Shown one piece after another: positions 37,057 to 48,216 of a stretch of DNA of 64,000 nt (positions are counted from its first letter, which is position 1; each line of letters begins with the position of its first letter). Position numbers and translations under genes: made by a program. Origin of the DNA: Nitzschia sp. DOCU1 (taxonomy: Eukaryota > Bacillariophyta > Bacillariophyceae > Bacillariales > Bacillariaceae); NCBI GenBank assembly GCA_951394045.1, contig OX595985.1, positions 5,022,001 to 5,086,000 on the forward strand, read 5' to 3'. The notes beneath the pieces are model-generated. The model was not told the origin of the DNA. It ran no database searches and saw only the letters and a list, made by a program, of their open reading frames with translations.

Positions 37057-38547
37057 TCAGCCCTTCTTGCCATTCTTCATGTGAGCTGCACGTCCAAACT
37101 GGTCCCCAGCATTCTTGGCACCAACCTCTTCATCACTAGACTCAATATCTTTCTCGCCTGCTTTCTTGGTCTCAAAGCGGACCTTAGTCCTTGAAACAGC
37201 AGACAGGTTACGGTTATCTGGGCCTTCGTCATCATTATCCTTGCTGACTGCTGCTGCCTTGCGCTTCGTCTTCCTCTCTCGACGGCCTTTATTCTTTTTG
37301 GCTTTTAAAAGAGCACGAACTTGCGCTTGCTCGTCTTCTGTCATGGTCTTCCATTCCTCCTTGGGATAAAACTTGGCCTCAAGTTTCCTCTTCTTGGCTG
37401 CTTTTTCGCCTTGGTTCAACGAGGCAACTTCTCGTGACCTCTGCCCTTGCTTGTGAACATTGGTCGAGGTCACTAACTTTGTGATGTACTGCTGGCACTT
37501 GTCAAAACTGCTGATATAGTCGTCCACACTGAAGATGGTGGAGATTGCTGCAGCAAGTGAAGGGTCCGTGATTCCCTGTACAAAGTGCATGACTTTTGTC
37601 TCCTCCTGCATTGGGCTGTCGCAATCCTCAAGCTCATTATGAGCCTTTTGGTGCCTCGCCACATACTCAGAGAACGGGTAATGCTTCTTTGGGCCAGTGT
37701 AGCGGGCTTCTTGAATCTGATTGTAGGCCCTTGCTTTACGAATCATGGGGGAGTTCTCGCCAGCATTCTGTGCCACAAGTGCAAGCACTGCCCCACGTCC
37801 ATTGGTAGTAGCCTCAAATTTCTTGATGTACGCCCAGCCATCACCATCACAGACCAAGGGCTTTAGTTCATGCCACAATCTTCTGTTGTCACGCACAAAA
37901 TGATCGCCCTCCATCTCAAGTATATTGTAGAGACGTTCCTGGCGTGAGCCATAGTCTTGGGCAAAGATCTCTGGTGTAACAGTCTCATGCTTGCGGTAGA
38001 TGTAGTTGATCGGAATGTCGGCTACTCCAACAATTTGTTGGGTGTAGTTGTCAAAACTCTCGAACCAAGTCTGCCATTTCTTGAAGGACTTGAGCTTTTC
38101 CGGGGTCTGGGGATCTACCCCTTTCATTGATTTCTCCAGCTCCTGAACTTCTCGAATTCTTTCTTGGGAAAACTCAAGTTCATCTTCATCAAAGTCACCA
38201 GCAAGCCAAGTCTGGCCAGTCCACTTTCGAATGTCAATCCAGTATCGGAGGGCTTGAAGCCTCTTCTTTTGGACAAAGGTTATGACTACATTTGGGTTCT
38301 GGTCAACCTGAGCTTGCTTCTTGATGTCCTTAACAAAGTCTTCAACGTCCTTGTAGCCAATCTCTTCAAAAAGATCGATGGTATCTACCTCCTGCTCATC
38401 AGTAATGGCTGTAATAGTGTCGTCGTTCAGCCCAACGATGTTATCCAGTACTGTGTTCCAAGCTACAGCAGCTGCCATTGTCCTTTTGTATGCCTTGTTT
38501 CTTTTATCTGCAATGCCGCTGGAAGAGTGAAATCTTGATGATTCCAA
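37057..38547 (-). CDS. CopD gag
   Basis: 496 residues ending at TGA 37057-37059. It begins MESSRFHSSSGIADKRNKA; a second Met at residue 24 (MAAAVAWNTVLDNIVGL) resembles the N-terminus of the CopC/CopE gag (MAGAVAFRNYLEATLGF) and may be the true start. The middle is helical, as in copia capsids. The C-terminal third is strongly basic (KKNKGRRERKTKRKAAAV) with no CCHC knuckle, so RNA binding would rely on basic segments. The stop is followed in frame by pol with no intervening ATG until the protease. Confidence 0.88.
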   Translation of the reverse strand: MESSRFHSSSGIADKRNKAYKRTMAAAVAWNTVLDNIVGLNDDTITAITDEQEVDTIDLFEEIGYKDVEDFVKDIKKQAQVDQNPNVVITFVQKKRLQALRYWIDIRKWTGQTWLAGDFDEDELEFSQERIREVQELEKSMKGVDPQTPEKLKSFKKWQTWFESFDNYTQQIVGVADIPINYIYRKHETVTPEIFAQDYGSRQERLYNILEMEGDHFVRDNRRLWHELKPLVCDGDGWAYIKKFEATTNGRGAVLALVAQNAGENSPMIRKARAYNQIQEARYTGPKKHYPFSEYVARHQKAHNELEDCDSPMQEETKVMHFVQGITDPSLAAAISTIFSVDDYISSFDKCQQYITKLVTSTNVHKQGQRSREVASLNQGEKAAKKRKLEAKFYPKEEWKTMTEDEQAQVRALLKAKKNKGRRERKTKRKAAAVSKDNDDEGPDNRNLSAVSRTKVRFETKKAGEKDIESSDEEVGAKNAGDQFGRAAHMKNGKKG

Positions 38548-38997
38548 GTGGAAATGTTAACAGTGTATCGCCAATAGGGACTGTCGCTCGCCAACGGCGA
38601 TTCGACCATTACTGGTAACGGATACATTGTATTGGCATTTTGTGCCTAGGTAGGTGGGCAAGCTCGCGCATGCCAAGCCTCTCAGGTTCCACAATTATCT
38701 GCCTCCGATCGCCTTTTTTGTGTGAGCGCTCTCCCCTTTTCTTCTCGTCCGACCATGGCGTCAATCAATGATATTCAATTGTATGAACACATCTCGCGCC
38801 ATTGCAAAGAGTGTGAAAGGTGTGAGACCATTGTCGGTTCAATGGGTGCCGTTTTCGGTGGCAAAACCGTTTGCAACGACGCAGTAACGCATGCGTTCCG
38901 TGTGGCCAACACTTACACTCTGTCGTCTGCTTTCTCGACCATGGCACCACCGAAATCGTTGCGGTTTCAGCTCTCCAGGGCGCTGGGTCTGATAAAC

Positions 38998-39231
38998 TGA
39001 ATAAATCTAGTCATGCCAGTCCTAAAACCATCACGCTTATCACGCTGTGTTATTGGGCATGCGAGTTGTTTTATTATCATTGCTAGGAAAACAAAAAGAG
39101 TGTGTGATTCCAAAATATCGTGTCCTCTCCTGCGCATGCAAGATTTAGATGTATTGATGGACTCATTGGACCACATCACGCAAATATTACGCATACGCAC
39201 GTTATTACGCATGTATGACAGGATTCAAACA
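38998..39231 (-). repeat. CopD 5' LTR
   Basis: 234 bp, identical to the 3' LTR. The leader between this LTR and gag (38548-38997) holds the putative primer-binding site and no gene. Confidence 0.93.
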
Positions 39232-40800
39232 CCACCCAGCCGAAATTCCCAAACTCGTCTTCAGCTTGAACTTGGCTTGTTCTAGCGTGTTGGCATTGAC
39301 CAGCACAACATGTCGCCCCATACCCATCCGCCGGCTTGCGATAGAAGCAATGGCTGCCAAAATGCGATCGTAGCACGAGGTAGCATCGAGATCGAAATTT
39401 ATGCCGGATTTCATTGAGGTCATGTAGATATCGTTCTGTAGGACTTCGAGAAGAACTGGTTCGTGCGCGGAACGGCCAGCACGACTCCCATAGAGGCCCT
39501 CGTTGAGCAAGTGATGATCTTCAGCGTGGTGCATCGATTGCCGCCATTTGACGGCAAGAAGGAGGTTATAGTCTGCCTCGTAGAGGTGGATGACTCTGAG
39601 ACGATGGATTTTGGGGTCTCCAATGTCTTTTAATAACATGACATTAACTACTGCAGTCCATCGGCGGTAGTGGTAGCCGAATTTTAATGCGTATTGCAGG
39701 AGAGCAACGTGGGCCTTAATCAGCAAGGCTTGACCGGATTCGACTTCTTGGGCTTGCGGTTGGTCAGGACTGAGACCATGATGACGGACGAGGGCGGGAT
39801 AGTGCCCCAAATGGATGCCGCTAGGGGATGTTGAGGTCGACTCCGGCCATCGTTTGATCTTGGAAATAAATTCCTCAGTTGTGATGGTTTCGGGTAGAAG
39901 AGTAGCCGTCGCAGGTGGGTCCCTCGAGCTTAATCACCCATGTGGTGGCTAGTGTGCGATTCTGAAGCTGTATAGCCTTAAGAAAGGCATCCGGCTGTCG
40001 GCGTTTGTATGCATATGGAACGAAGGGCATGGTCTTGCGGAATGGTCCGCTCTTCAACAATTTCGCCAGCCGTTTGGCGTCACTACGAGCGCATTGAATT
40101 TCGTACGCAGATGTTTGGTGAAATGCATTGGATTTTTGACCGGATTTAATTCGAGCGGTCACTACCTCGAACGCGGGAATGTCGTGGGTGAACGATGCGA
40201 GCTCGGCCTGAAGCTTAAGCTTGGCGGTGTGGCGGTGCATGTGCTTCACGTTGTAGCCTTGAAGGAATCCAATGTGGGCGATGTCCCAGATTTCGGGTGC
40301 GAAGTGATGGGCGTTGACGTAAGCGCCGGCGGATTTAATTGCTTGGAATACCGCGTAATGCTGCTTGATGGTAGATAGCGAAACCCGTGAGACCAACTTA
40401 TGGACGCAGTACCACCCTTCTAGTTCGCGTTCTCGCGCCGATGGGGCCGCATGAAATTGAAATTTCGATGCAAGAATAGTCTCAACCGTAGTCTCGGACG
40501 CCACGAGTTCTCTGTTTGTCTGATCCAAGATCACAATATCTTCCTGGAAGTGCTGCATAATCGTCATCAGCATCTCCGCATGTAGCCTTTTCGCCTTAAT
40601 CCGATCCGTTACGCGTTCGAAACACCAGTTCACGCAGATTTCCATCGTTTTCCGCTCATTTTTCTCGCTTCCACCAGAGGCAACAGTGGTTGCTTCATCA
40701 TCAGCCGTAGCGCTAGGACTAATCGGGCAAGGGGGACGCCAGTCACTCTGGAAGGGTCGATCACCATGGTCAGAAACGGCCGCAGAGGAAGGGAATGAGC
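39232..40800 (-). pseudogene. LINE ORF, 5' portion: N-terminal region and first RT motifs
   Basis: Begins in an open frame after a TAG near 40800 (PPCPISPSATADDEATT) and continues through MEICVNWCFERVTDRIKAKR. A one-base shift near 39.905 kb leads into GIHLGHYPALV, VNVMLLKDIGDPKIHRLRVI, LYGSRAGRSAHEP and FDLDATSCYDRI (RT motif A with catalytic Asp). The frame stops at the CopD insertion: GISAGW on this side continues as YQHCEVF on the other side once CopD and one target copy are removed. The start codon is missing or lost by 5' truncation. Confidence 0.82.
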
Positions 40801-40898
40801 AGCAAAGCTACGTAGAAGCTCTGTAAAAATCCTACTAGGAATTTTAGACAATGTTTTAGTATAAAACCGCGCTGCGCGATTTGCTCTACTGAAAATTG

Positions 40899-41812
40899 TT
40901 TCCTTGTTCTTCATAGAAATCCATTACGTGCATTTTTGGGAGAAGAACCGTTGCAACCCAAATTATGATGCGAGTCTGAAGGTTCCGAGCAACCACCGGC
41001 AACACGAGATGTACACCATAAATAGAAGTGCCCGTAACCCCGAATAATCCTTCTCCTCCTTTTCCTTCTTTCTCCCGACACCTTCAAAGTGGTTCCAACC
41101 TTTCGGAAACAGCTTCGGGTTCAACTTCAAGTGAGACTCGAAAAGCCCTCTTACCGACAGGTCCAATGTCTTATCCGCTTTGGCAGAGTATTCCCTCGCA
41201 ATCAGTGCGCCCATCACACCAATTTCCGTCTCCAATTCAATTGGCCCTTCGCGATCCATCGTAAGCAGAAAGCCTGTGCCATGTTTGATATCGATTGCGC
41301 ATGTGTTAGTATGTGAATTACAATTCATTGCGCAGTCACGTCCTCACTTACCCGTCCATTTCATCAACAGCTTTCCGAACAGTTCATTCATGGGCCCATA
41401 CATTTGGAGAATCTCTATGGCGCAGGCATTGACCATTTGCACCCCGCATAGGAGGGGGCGATCTCGATTTTTAATCCCCGTTGAGACTGCTCGTCTTGTG
41501 CGCGTTGTAGACTTTGTCCGCCAAAGTTGCCATACGGTGGAAGTGTTCTTTGTCATCCTCCTCACTGTCCTGTAGACGGTGGAAGTTCTGCCAAACCTGC
41601 TGAATGTACGTACAAATCTCAGTTGGATTACCAAAATTCACGTACATGCTCGCCTCCTCGTCGTCCTCCTCATTGTCGTCGTCGGATTCACTGTCCAACA
41701 TCGCTGCAATAAGCGGTGACTCCTCCTCCCCATCGCTTTCATCGTCATACTCATTTTTCTTCTTCTTCTTCTTCTTCTCAGAAGATCCTTTGGTTGGACG
41801 CATCCGTGCCAT
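40899..41812 (-). pseudogene. Gene X, upstream part (exons before the LINE insertion)
   Basis: The gene starts at ATG 41812 (MARMRPTKGSSEKKKKKKK, then a long acidic stretch with DDNEEDDEEAS). The exact splice after the first exon was not resolved. The next exon ends at 41352 (...AIEILQMYGPMNELFGKLL). Intron 41274-41351 (78 bp, GTAAGT...CAG) leads to exon 41155-41273 (TMDREGPIELETEIGVMG). Intron 40976-41154 (179 bp, GTAAGA...CAG) leads to an exon starting at 40975 that reads PKMHVMDFYEEQG into the LINE target duplication. All phases agree with the continuation at 29150. No family recognised. Upstream, 41813-42130 has a (CTG)n microsatellite near 41900-41922 and no gene. Confidence 0.62.
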
Positions 41813-42130
41813 CTCCTTTATCCTTTTGTTTCCTTTTCGTTGTTGAATCGCTGTCGTTGCGATTTTGTGTCTTCAATTCCCCCTGGTTTCGCTTTTTTGT
41901 GCTGCTGCTGCTGCTGCTGCTCATTCCTGCGCGCCCTTTTTCAGATTTTGGCGTACCGCATCCGTTTTAAGACTCTGGCCGAATCGAGCCCGTCTACCAT
42001 GCGTCAACCCTTCTTTGGAATTTTTAATTATGCTCCTACGCGTTGAATTTATTCTTCCGTTTCCTTTCCCGGTGCCGCGTGCAAACCGGCCCGCGTTTCG
42101 TGGAGGCGGTGCCGCCTAAGCCGGCAGGCG

Positions 42131-42958
42131 CGTTAATTCCCCATGGTAGTCGCCAAGATTAGGGACTCAGGCGGGACTGGAGATGCCCGCGAGATAAAGT
42201 AAGCACACAATTTGTTTCTGTCCAATGTTTTCCCACCATCCATCGTATCGTGTGTTTGTGCTTGATTCTCCGCCACTCCTTAGTAGATTTAATGGTTTAT
42301 CAGACCCAAAGTCTCCGTACAGCCTGGGAAGGCTACGATAATATCTGTTTCTCCATGATGTTGATGAGGAGATTCGGCGCAAAGAGGCAAAAAGGAAAGC
42401 CCATGGTCGTCGTTTCGTGTTTTGCATCCGACGCGGCAAAACCGGCGATCATGCCGCCATGCTCGCTTACGGGCTGGTATGCGCGCGCCAACCAGGTGGA
42501 CGCACCTAAATACAAACCCTGCGTTCGGGGGTGAAAGGCACGGGTATTTAAGAGAGAAATATGTGCAAAGCACGAAGTATACCCTTTTGAAGCAGACCTG
42601 TGGAGCGCATCGCCTGATCAGCGATCGTCGTTACCACATGGCACCTGCGGTCTTGCTCGACAGAGTGTGCGACTGAGCAAAGAGATGTGCCGATCTCACC
42701 GATGTTGAAAATCCTCCAAAAAGATATCAAAAGGATCTTTCGTTACCGTACTCTCGTATCGTACCTCGTTTGTCTCTGCTCAACATGGCTGCTGCTGTCG
42801 CTTTTCGTAACTATCTTGAAGCCACCCTTGGCTTTGATGGGAACCAGTCCACGGCTGTCACTGACCAAGGTTTTGATGACCCTGAGGAGTTTCGTCAACT
42901 CACCGATAATGATGTCGATCGTTTGTGTGCTACCATTCGTCGTCCTGGAGGACAGGTT
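42131..42958 (+). mobile_element. Copia fragment CopE: LTR, leader and gag start, cut by gap
   Basis: A 164-bp LTR-like segment (42131-42294) is followed directly by GTTTATCAGACCCA (42295-42308, putative primer-binding site), a 476-bp leader and the start of gag at 42785 (MAAAVAFRNYLEATLGFDG). The whole stretch is a near-identical inverted copy of 61296-62123 (CopC). The LTR ends look like CGTTAAT...ATTTAATG rather than TG...CA, but without a second LTR of the same copy the limits are approximate. It is cut by the 200-N gap. Confidence 0.82.
42785..42958 (+). CDS. CopE gag N-terminus, 3' partial
   Basis: 58 residues from the ATG at 42785 (an in-frame ATG lies five codons earlier, at 42770). 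The sequence AVAFRNYLEATLGFDGNQST continues in step with the CopC gag until the gap. Too short to judge integrity. Confidence 0.8.
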
Positions 42959-43158
42959 NNNNNNNNNNNNNNNNNNNNNNNNNNNNNNNNNNNNNNNNNN
43001 NNNNNNNNNNNNNNNNNNNNNNNNNNNNNNNNNNNNNNNNNNNNNNNNNNNNNNNNNNNNNNNNNNNNNNNNNNNNNNNNNNNNNNNNNNNNNNNNNNNN
43101 NNNNNNNNNNNNNNNNNNNNNNNNNNNNNNNNNNNNNNNNNNNNNNNNNNNNNNNNNN
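42959..43158. other. Assembly gap (200 N)
   Basis: Placeholder of unknown true size between the plus-sense CopE gag start and minus-sense CopB RNase H. The change of strand across it means either head-to-head copies or a misjoin. Confidence 0.99.
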
Positions 43159-45365
43159 CTCCGGTTTTTAAAGCCATAAACTCGGATCCGAACGAACTTG
43201 TTTCAACACTGTTCTGTTTCTTAGAGTACCAAACAATTGGTGCTCTGTTCAAGAAAATCAACACACCTGTGCGTGACTGACGAGTAACAAGGTTAGCAGC
43301 ATGAGAAGCATCCACGAACATAGTAATCACCACGGGTTTTCCTAATGGTTCTGGCACGTCCGGCGGCCATTCATCTTTGGCCCACGGATAAAATTCAGAC
43401 CAATCGCATTTGGGTAATTCATCCCACTCCATGTAAGCGTCATCCATGACAAGTTTTGATCGATCGTGAGACTTCAAATATGCAAACATATGCAACGCCG
43501 CATCCAGGTGCCCCTTCCTCGGGGATGCATTATATGCCGAAAGCATTGAGACCTCTCCGCAGATATCGATTCTTCCCAACTCAACAATCCAACGCAAAAT
43601 TCCAATACATTGCATGTAAAACGATACACCGTCGTCATTCAGAAGTGGTGACGAATCCAGCTCTGGCCTGTATCCATTCGGTAGTACAGAGCTGACCTTG
43701 TTCTTCAGGGTCCCGTCGATCCGTAGTTGGATCACACGGATTGCTTCTTTCACGTATTCCTCGGAACCGATAGCCCATTTAAAATTAGCATCGCCGTCAA
43801 TCCAGTACTTGGAGATTGTGGCTCCTAGATAGGATGTCGGTTCACCCACTGACTCTGGTTTCAAAAGGAACCGATCATTCAGATCGTTCAGGATTGACTT
43901 TGGATCGTGAGAGACACACAATAAATTGTCAGTATACACAAGTAAATACTCGTAATATTTCTCGCCGTTTGGGCGCAACGCCTCGCGACGCCAAACATCC
44001 ATGTCGGCACGGCATGGAATAAATTGCAATTCTTCCCTCAAAACCTTCGCACAATGAGACCTCCATGAAAATCCTGCAGAAGCCAAACCATAGAGTGCTT
44101 TAATAATCACAGCTCTTCGTCCCTGGAGAGAGCCAAACTCCGGACCCAAGATTGTGTGAACTTTTTCTGCGCAAGGCGCATGCAAGTAAGCCCCTGCAAT
44201 ATCAGCAGATAAAATGTTGAGACCATTCAAAGCAGCAATTAGGAATGCAATTTGGATACTTTCCCTCGTCACAACCGACTCATATGTAATCGATGACGGT
44301 GCCTCCGTCTGATCGCCTCTTGCGCAGATCCGGGCCTTTCTAGTCAGATCCATTTTAACATCAAAAATAATCATCAGGTCGATCTGCTGCGAACCGACTG
44401 GCGGTTGTTCATTATCTTTGAGGACTTTCAACGCAGGCAGCACAGTCTTAACTTCCTTAGCCATCGCCTTCTCCCATAGGTCAGTACCAGTCTCAGCATC
44501 AATGGCTCGTGCCCGGGCCACATCCATGGGCCCCAGGACTTCGATTCCGAATTTCTCATTTTTGCGACGAATCGCGCGACGTTTGACCGCTTTCAAAATC
44601 CGATCACGTTTTCGGAGGGTATAAGGAACCCACCAAATAAACACCGGCTCCTCAACAAGTTTATTCGCAACGGCATACTCCGCCAGCTGCACCGGATAAC
44701 CCTCTTTCGCATCCTTCAGTGAGAGCCATTCAGTTGATCCGTCGACCATTTTGGCACAAACTTTCCATCCTTTTGTCGTTCTCTTGGGTATTCTTTGGCC
44801 ATGGTGCTCAATCCAAGCATCGTCTTTCGACAAGGCACTTCCATCGTGCTTGTGGTCGACGAATTCTTTCAAGTGCATGACGGTGTAGCCCTCATCATCA
44901 ACCGTAGCATAAATCGTTTCCGCAATTTGGTTAGCATTGTACGCTTCAACGTGACCATCGTCAAATTCAACTTCGTAGACGCTCGTGTCAAGAATAGGAT
45001 TGTCATGATAAAAACCAATGAATTTCCCATCGGGGCCACGCTTCCGGCCCTTCACGATACCTGTGAAAAACGAATTACCGTCACTGGAGGCCATACGAAC
45101 CTTCGATGACACATATTTGTCGAATGCAAGTTGGTCCTCTTCTTCATCAACCGGAGGTGGTTCCCATTGCTGGAGTTTCCGTTCCCTTTCTTCTTCATCG
45201 TCCCCTAGCACATCCCGGACTTCATCGTCCTCATACCTTTCATATTCTGGAACGGTTGCTTCAACACGGATAAACCGATCATCATCTTCTTCCGGGTCGA
45301 CAGAAATCCCTTTTATTCGATCTCCAAGCGAAACCTTTAATTTTTCAGTGAACTCCTTCTTCGTT
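43159..45365 (-). pseudogene. Copia fragment CopB: RT to RNase H, RT active site altered
   Basis: An open minus-strand frame of the CopC family from the region just after the integrase (EFTEKLKVSLGD) through RT to RNase H (VDASHAANLVTR, SSFGSEFMALKTG at the gap). The RT catalytic motif reads YTDN where copia elements have YVDD, so the second catalytic Asp is Asn and polymerase activity should be lost. The fragment ends at 45365, where plus-sense CopA begins. The 43952-45365 part is nearly identical to 56966-58380 in CopC but has an intact frame where CopC carries a 7-bp deletion. Confidence 0.88.
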
Positions 45366-47573
45366 GCCATAATTGCCATCAAGAAGTTGCAGATTCTTGC
45401 CTTCTGGGTGCGCGATTTGAACTCTCGCGGTGCGGATTTGAATGCTGCTGATTTCACCCAGGAAGGTTATTCGGATGCCAAGAACAGGTACCAACTTGCT
45501 AAACAGGAGAAGGAAGCTGGGATTGATGACTCCGAAATTAAAATGCCCGGTAAGCTCAAGGCGGATAAGTGGACTGACTGGGAGAAGGATTTTGTGAATC
45601 ATCTAGAAAGCATCAGGGGCGCAAGCAACGTCCCCCTGTCTTATGTTATTCGGGATGACGAGGACCCAGAAAGGGACCCAACCAAGCCATTTTGGAGTGC
45701 ATCTCTTGAGGGCAGAGCATTTAAAAAGGATGCAGAGGTGGTATTCCGCAAGATTATGCAGTGCGTCATTGGCACCGATGCGTATCACTGGGTAAAAGGA
45801 AACGAAGGTAGGAAGGACGGCAGGATTACCATGAACGATCTTCGGGCCCATTACGACGGACCGGACATGAAGCAGCGCCGTATTGACCAAGCTCGCTACG
45901 CCATCGAGCACTTGCATTGGCGCAATGAGCAAAGCAAAAGTTTTGAATCGTACACTTCTGAATTGAAATCGGCCTTTGAAACCTTGAGGAAATACGGACG
46001 CCCCAAGACTGACGAGGAGCAGGTTGATATTCTGACGAAAGGGATCAACTCAAACGCCCCGGAAGTTAAGGCAACGATTGAACTCATCATGATGAATAGG
46101 GAAATGCGCACCAGTTTTGACAGGTGCAGTGCTACTCTCAGCGACACTCTTCGTCGTGCTCACCCCGCAATGTTTGACAGGGCTGGGGCGTACAGGCGTG
46201 GAGCTAACAGGAATATCTCGCAGACAAACAACGATAACCGTGGTGGCGGACGTGGTCGTGGTCGTGGACGTGGAGGCAGAGATGGAAGAGGAGGCCGCGG
46301 TGGAGGTGGTCGCAATTCTTCTCACAGGATTCCAGGCGTTCCCAGATCGTATGCTGGGGTGGATCTAAGCGATCCTCACAGGTACATGACAGAAGAAGAA
46401 TGGTGGCTGTTGACCCCAGCCATCAGACATGCTATTACCAATGACCCCGACCGCGCTCAAGCGGTAGAGAGGCGCAAGGCTCAGAGGACCCAAGGAGGAA
46501 GAAATTACACAGGTGGCCGCGGAGGGCGCGGTGGCCGCGGTGGCAGAAATGTTTCCGCAGCCACTTCTGACAATACTTCAAGTGTATCTGCTGAAGCGAT
46601 AGAACAGGCGGTAGCACGAGGTGTTCTGGCTGCAAGCAGCGGACAGGATGTCGCCTCAGCGGCACCACCTGCAAACTCAGGCGCCCAGCCTCCACGGATG
46701 GGGCATGGGGCCTACTCAAGAAACACAAGCATGGTGAAAATCCTTAGTCGCATGACTGGGAAGACTCACAGTCACACCATCTTTGATTTCCCCATTGGGG
46801 AATTTCGCACAAATGAAATTGACAGTCGTTCTGACAATCACTGTTTCGGAAAGAATTTCAGGCCCCTCGAATATACCGGGGAAATCGTCGATGTCTCACC
46901 CTTTAACCCAGGTTACGAACCCATTCGTGGCGTTCCCATGGTCACAGCTGCCACAGCAATTCAGCTTCCCGACACTGGCGAAACTGTTATTCTCGTACTT
47001 CCACAGGGTTTAGGTTTCTGGACGTCTATGGAAAATTCACTAATTAACCCATATCAGTGGCGTGCTTTTGGGCACTCTGTTTGCGACGACCCGACAGATC
47101 CTAACAGGCCATTGGGCGTCACGGCCATTGATGGCACTTTTATTCCGTTCAAAATGCGTGGGACAACTTGTTCTTTTGACAGTTTTTGTCCTTCTGACTC
47201 TGACCTTCGTGATTGTCGTCACATCCTTATGAACGACGATCTTTGGGATCCTTCTTCGGCCATTTTTGGGCTCTCGAAGGAGGAGGCAGAATACGATCGT
47301 CTTGCATATGGAGTAAACGTTGGAGCCAAGGGACAAGACCCTGGCGATCTTACACTTTCACAAATTTCTTCAATTTATTCAGGTAAAACTATGGTTCCTA
47401 AGTTGGTTTCGAAGGTTCAGATTGCTCGGACAGCGCAGGTTGAAGTCGCGACAACCCGACACTCCCCCGTCAATCCCGAAACACTGGCTCAGAAATGGAG
47501 GATCGGATTGGAGGCAGCCAAGAAAACACTTCAGGTGACAACGCAAGTCGGTATAAGAACAGCAGTCCATCCC

Positions 47574-48191
47574 TGCCCTATCCCGGGGGTGACGATAAAG
47601 AAATAAAGACGATGATAATTGTGAGACCTATGTTATGTTCTATTAGCTTGACTTCCAACAACAAGATTGACGAGAGGAAAGATTTTTGTCTTTCAAATAT
47701 TTGCAACCGGTCGTTCATTTTGTGAACGACTTTCCCCGCGCGTAAATAACGCGCATATATTTATTTATTCGAATATGTCGATTCGCCGATAGCGTCGCCT
47801 GTAACTAGGCGTCCCAAGTCTTGGCTAGCTACGACTCCTCGATACCCATGGTCTGAATTATTTCCTTGCCCTAAATACATCTCCTCTATTGGGCGATGAA
47901 TATTTACTACTTAGATTGTAGGCATGCCGTTGGCAAGGGACTCTATGGGTTAGTCGAATGTTACTATGCAATATACTACAGAGCGCTTCCATGTGTAACG
48001 CTGCGACTCCTTTGATCGTTGCGTCAGTGCGCCGTCAGCGACGACGTCACCGTTCGTTCGCGTCCGTTGTCCGTTAGCCGTCTGTACGTCATCCGTCCAG
48101 CGGACGACTCCGTTCGTCTACGACTACTAAGACTACCAGCGTATATGACTAAAAGGACTAAACTATTTACGCGTCTCTGTGGGGTATGGCA
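47574..48191 (-). repeat. GypB 3' LTR
   Basis: 618 bp, TGCCCTATCC...GTATGGCA as read on the plus strand, same as the 5' LTR. Confidence 0.96.
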
Positions 48192-48216
48192 CCCGCTTCC
48201 CTATGGAACAGTTCGG

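Larger units (their letters stand above)
32457..39231 (-). mobile_element. Ty1/copia LTR retrotransposon CopD, inserted in the LINE
   Basis: LTRs of 234 bp at 32457-32690 and 38998-39231 (TG...CA) appear identical base for base, so the insertion is recent. The flanks share CCAC (or ACCAC, depending on how the terminal A is assigned), at 32453-32456 and 39232-39235. Directly inside the 5' LTR (38984-38997, minus strand) is GTTTATCAGACCCA, the putative primer-binding site, shared with the CopC/CopE family. gag and pol lie in one frame with a TGA between them, and pol has one frameshift. Confidence 0.95.
29167..40898 (-). mobile_element. Non-LTR retrotransposon (LINE) inserted in gene X, itself split by CopD
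   Basis: The element is bounded by a perfect 16-bp target duplication, on the minus strand ATGAAGAACAAGGAAA, at 29151-29166 and 40899-40914. Without CopD it is about 4.95 kb. It carries RT, RNase H and a CCHC-type zinc motif, but no separate ORF1 and no clear endonuclease. It seems 5' truncated (its reading frame runs back to a stop near 40800 without a good ATG). Its sense-strand 3' end finishes in TTATAG followed by ten T and an A rather than poly(A). Removing it restores a continuous exon of gene X. Confidence 0.88.

Noticed and set aside
45018..45365. N-terminal extension of the CopA frame into CopB
   Set aside because: The extension is the antisense of CopB pol; a sharp sequence junction at 45365/45366 shows that CopA starts there.
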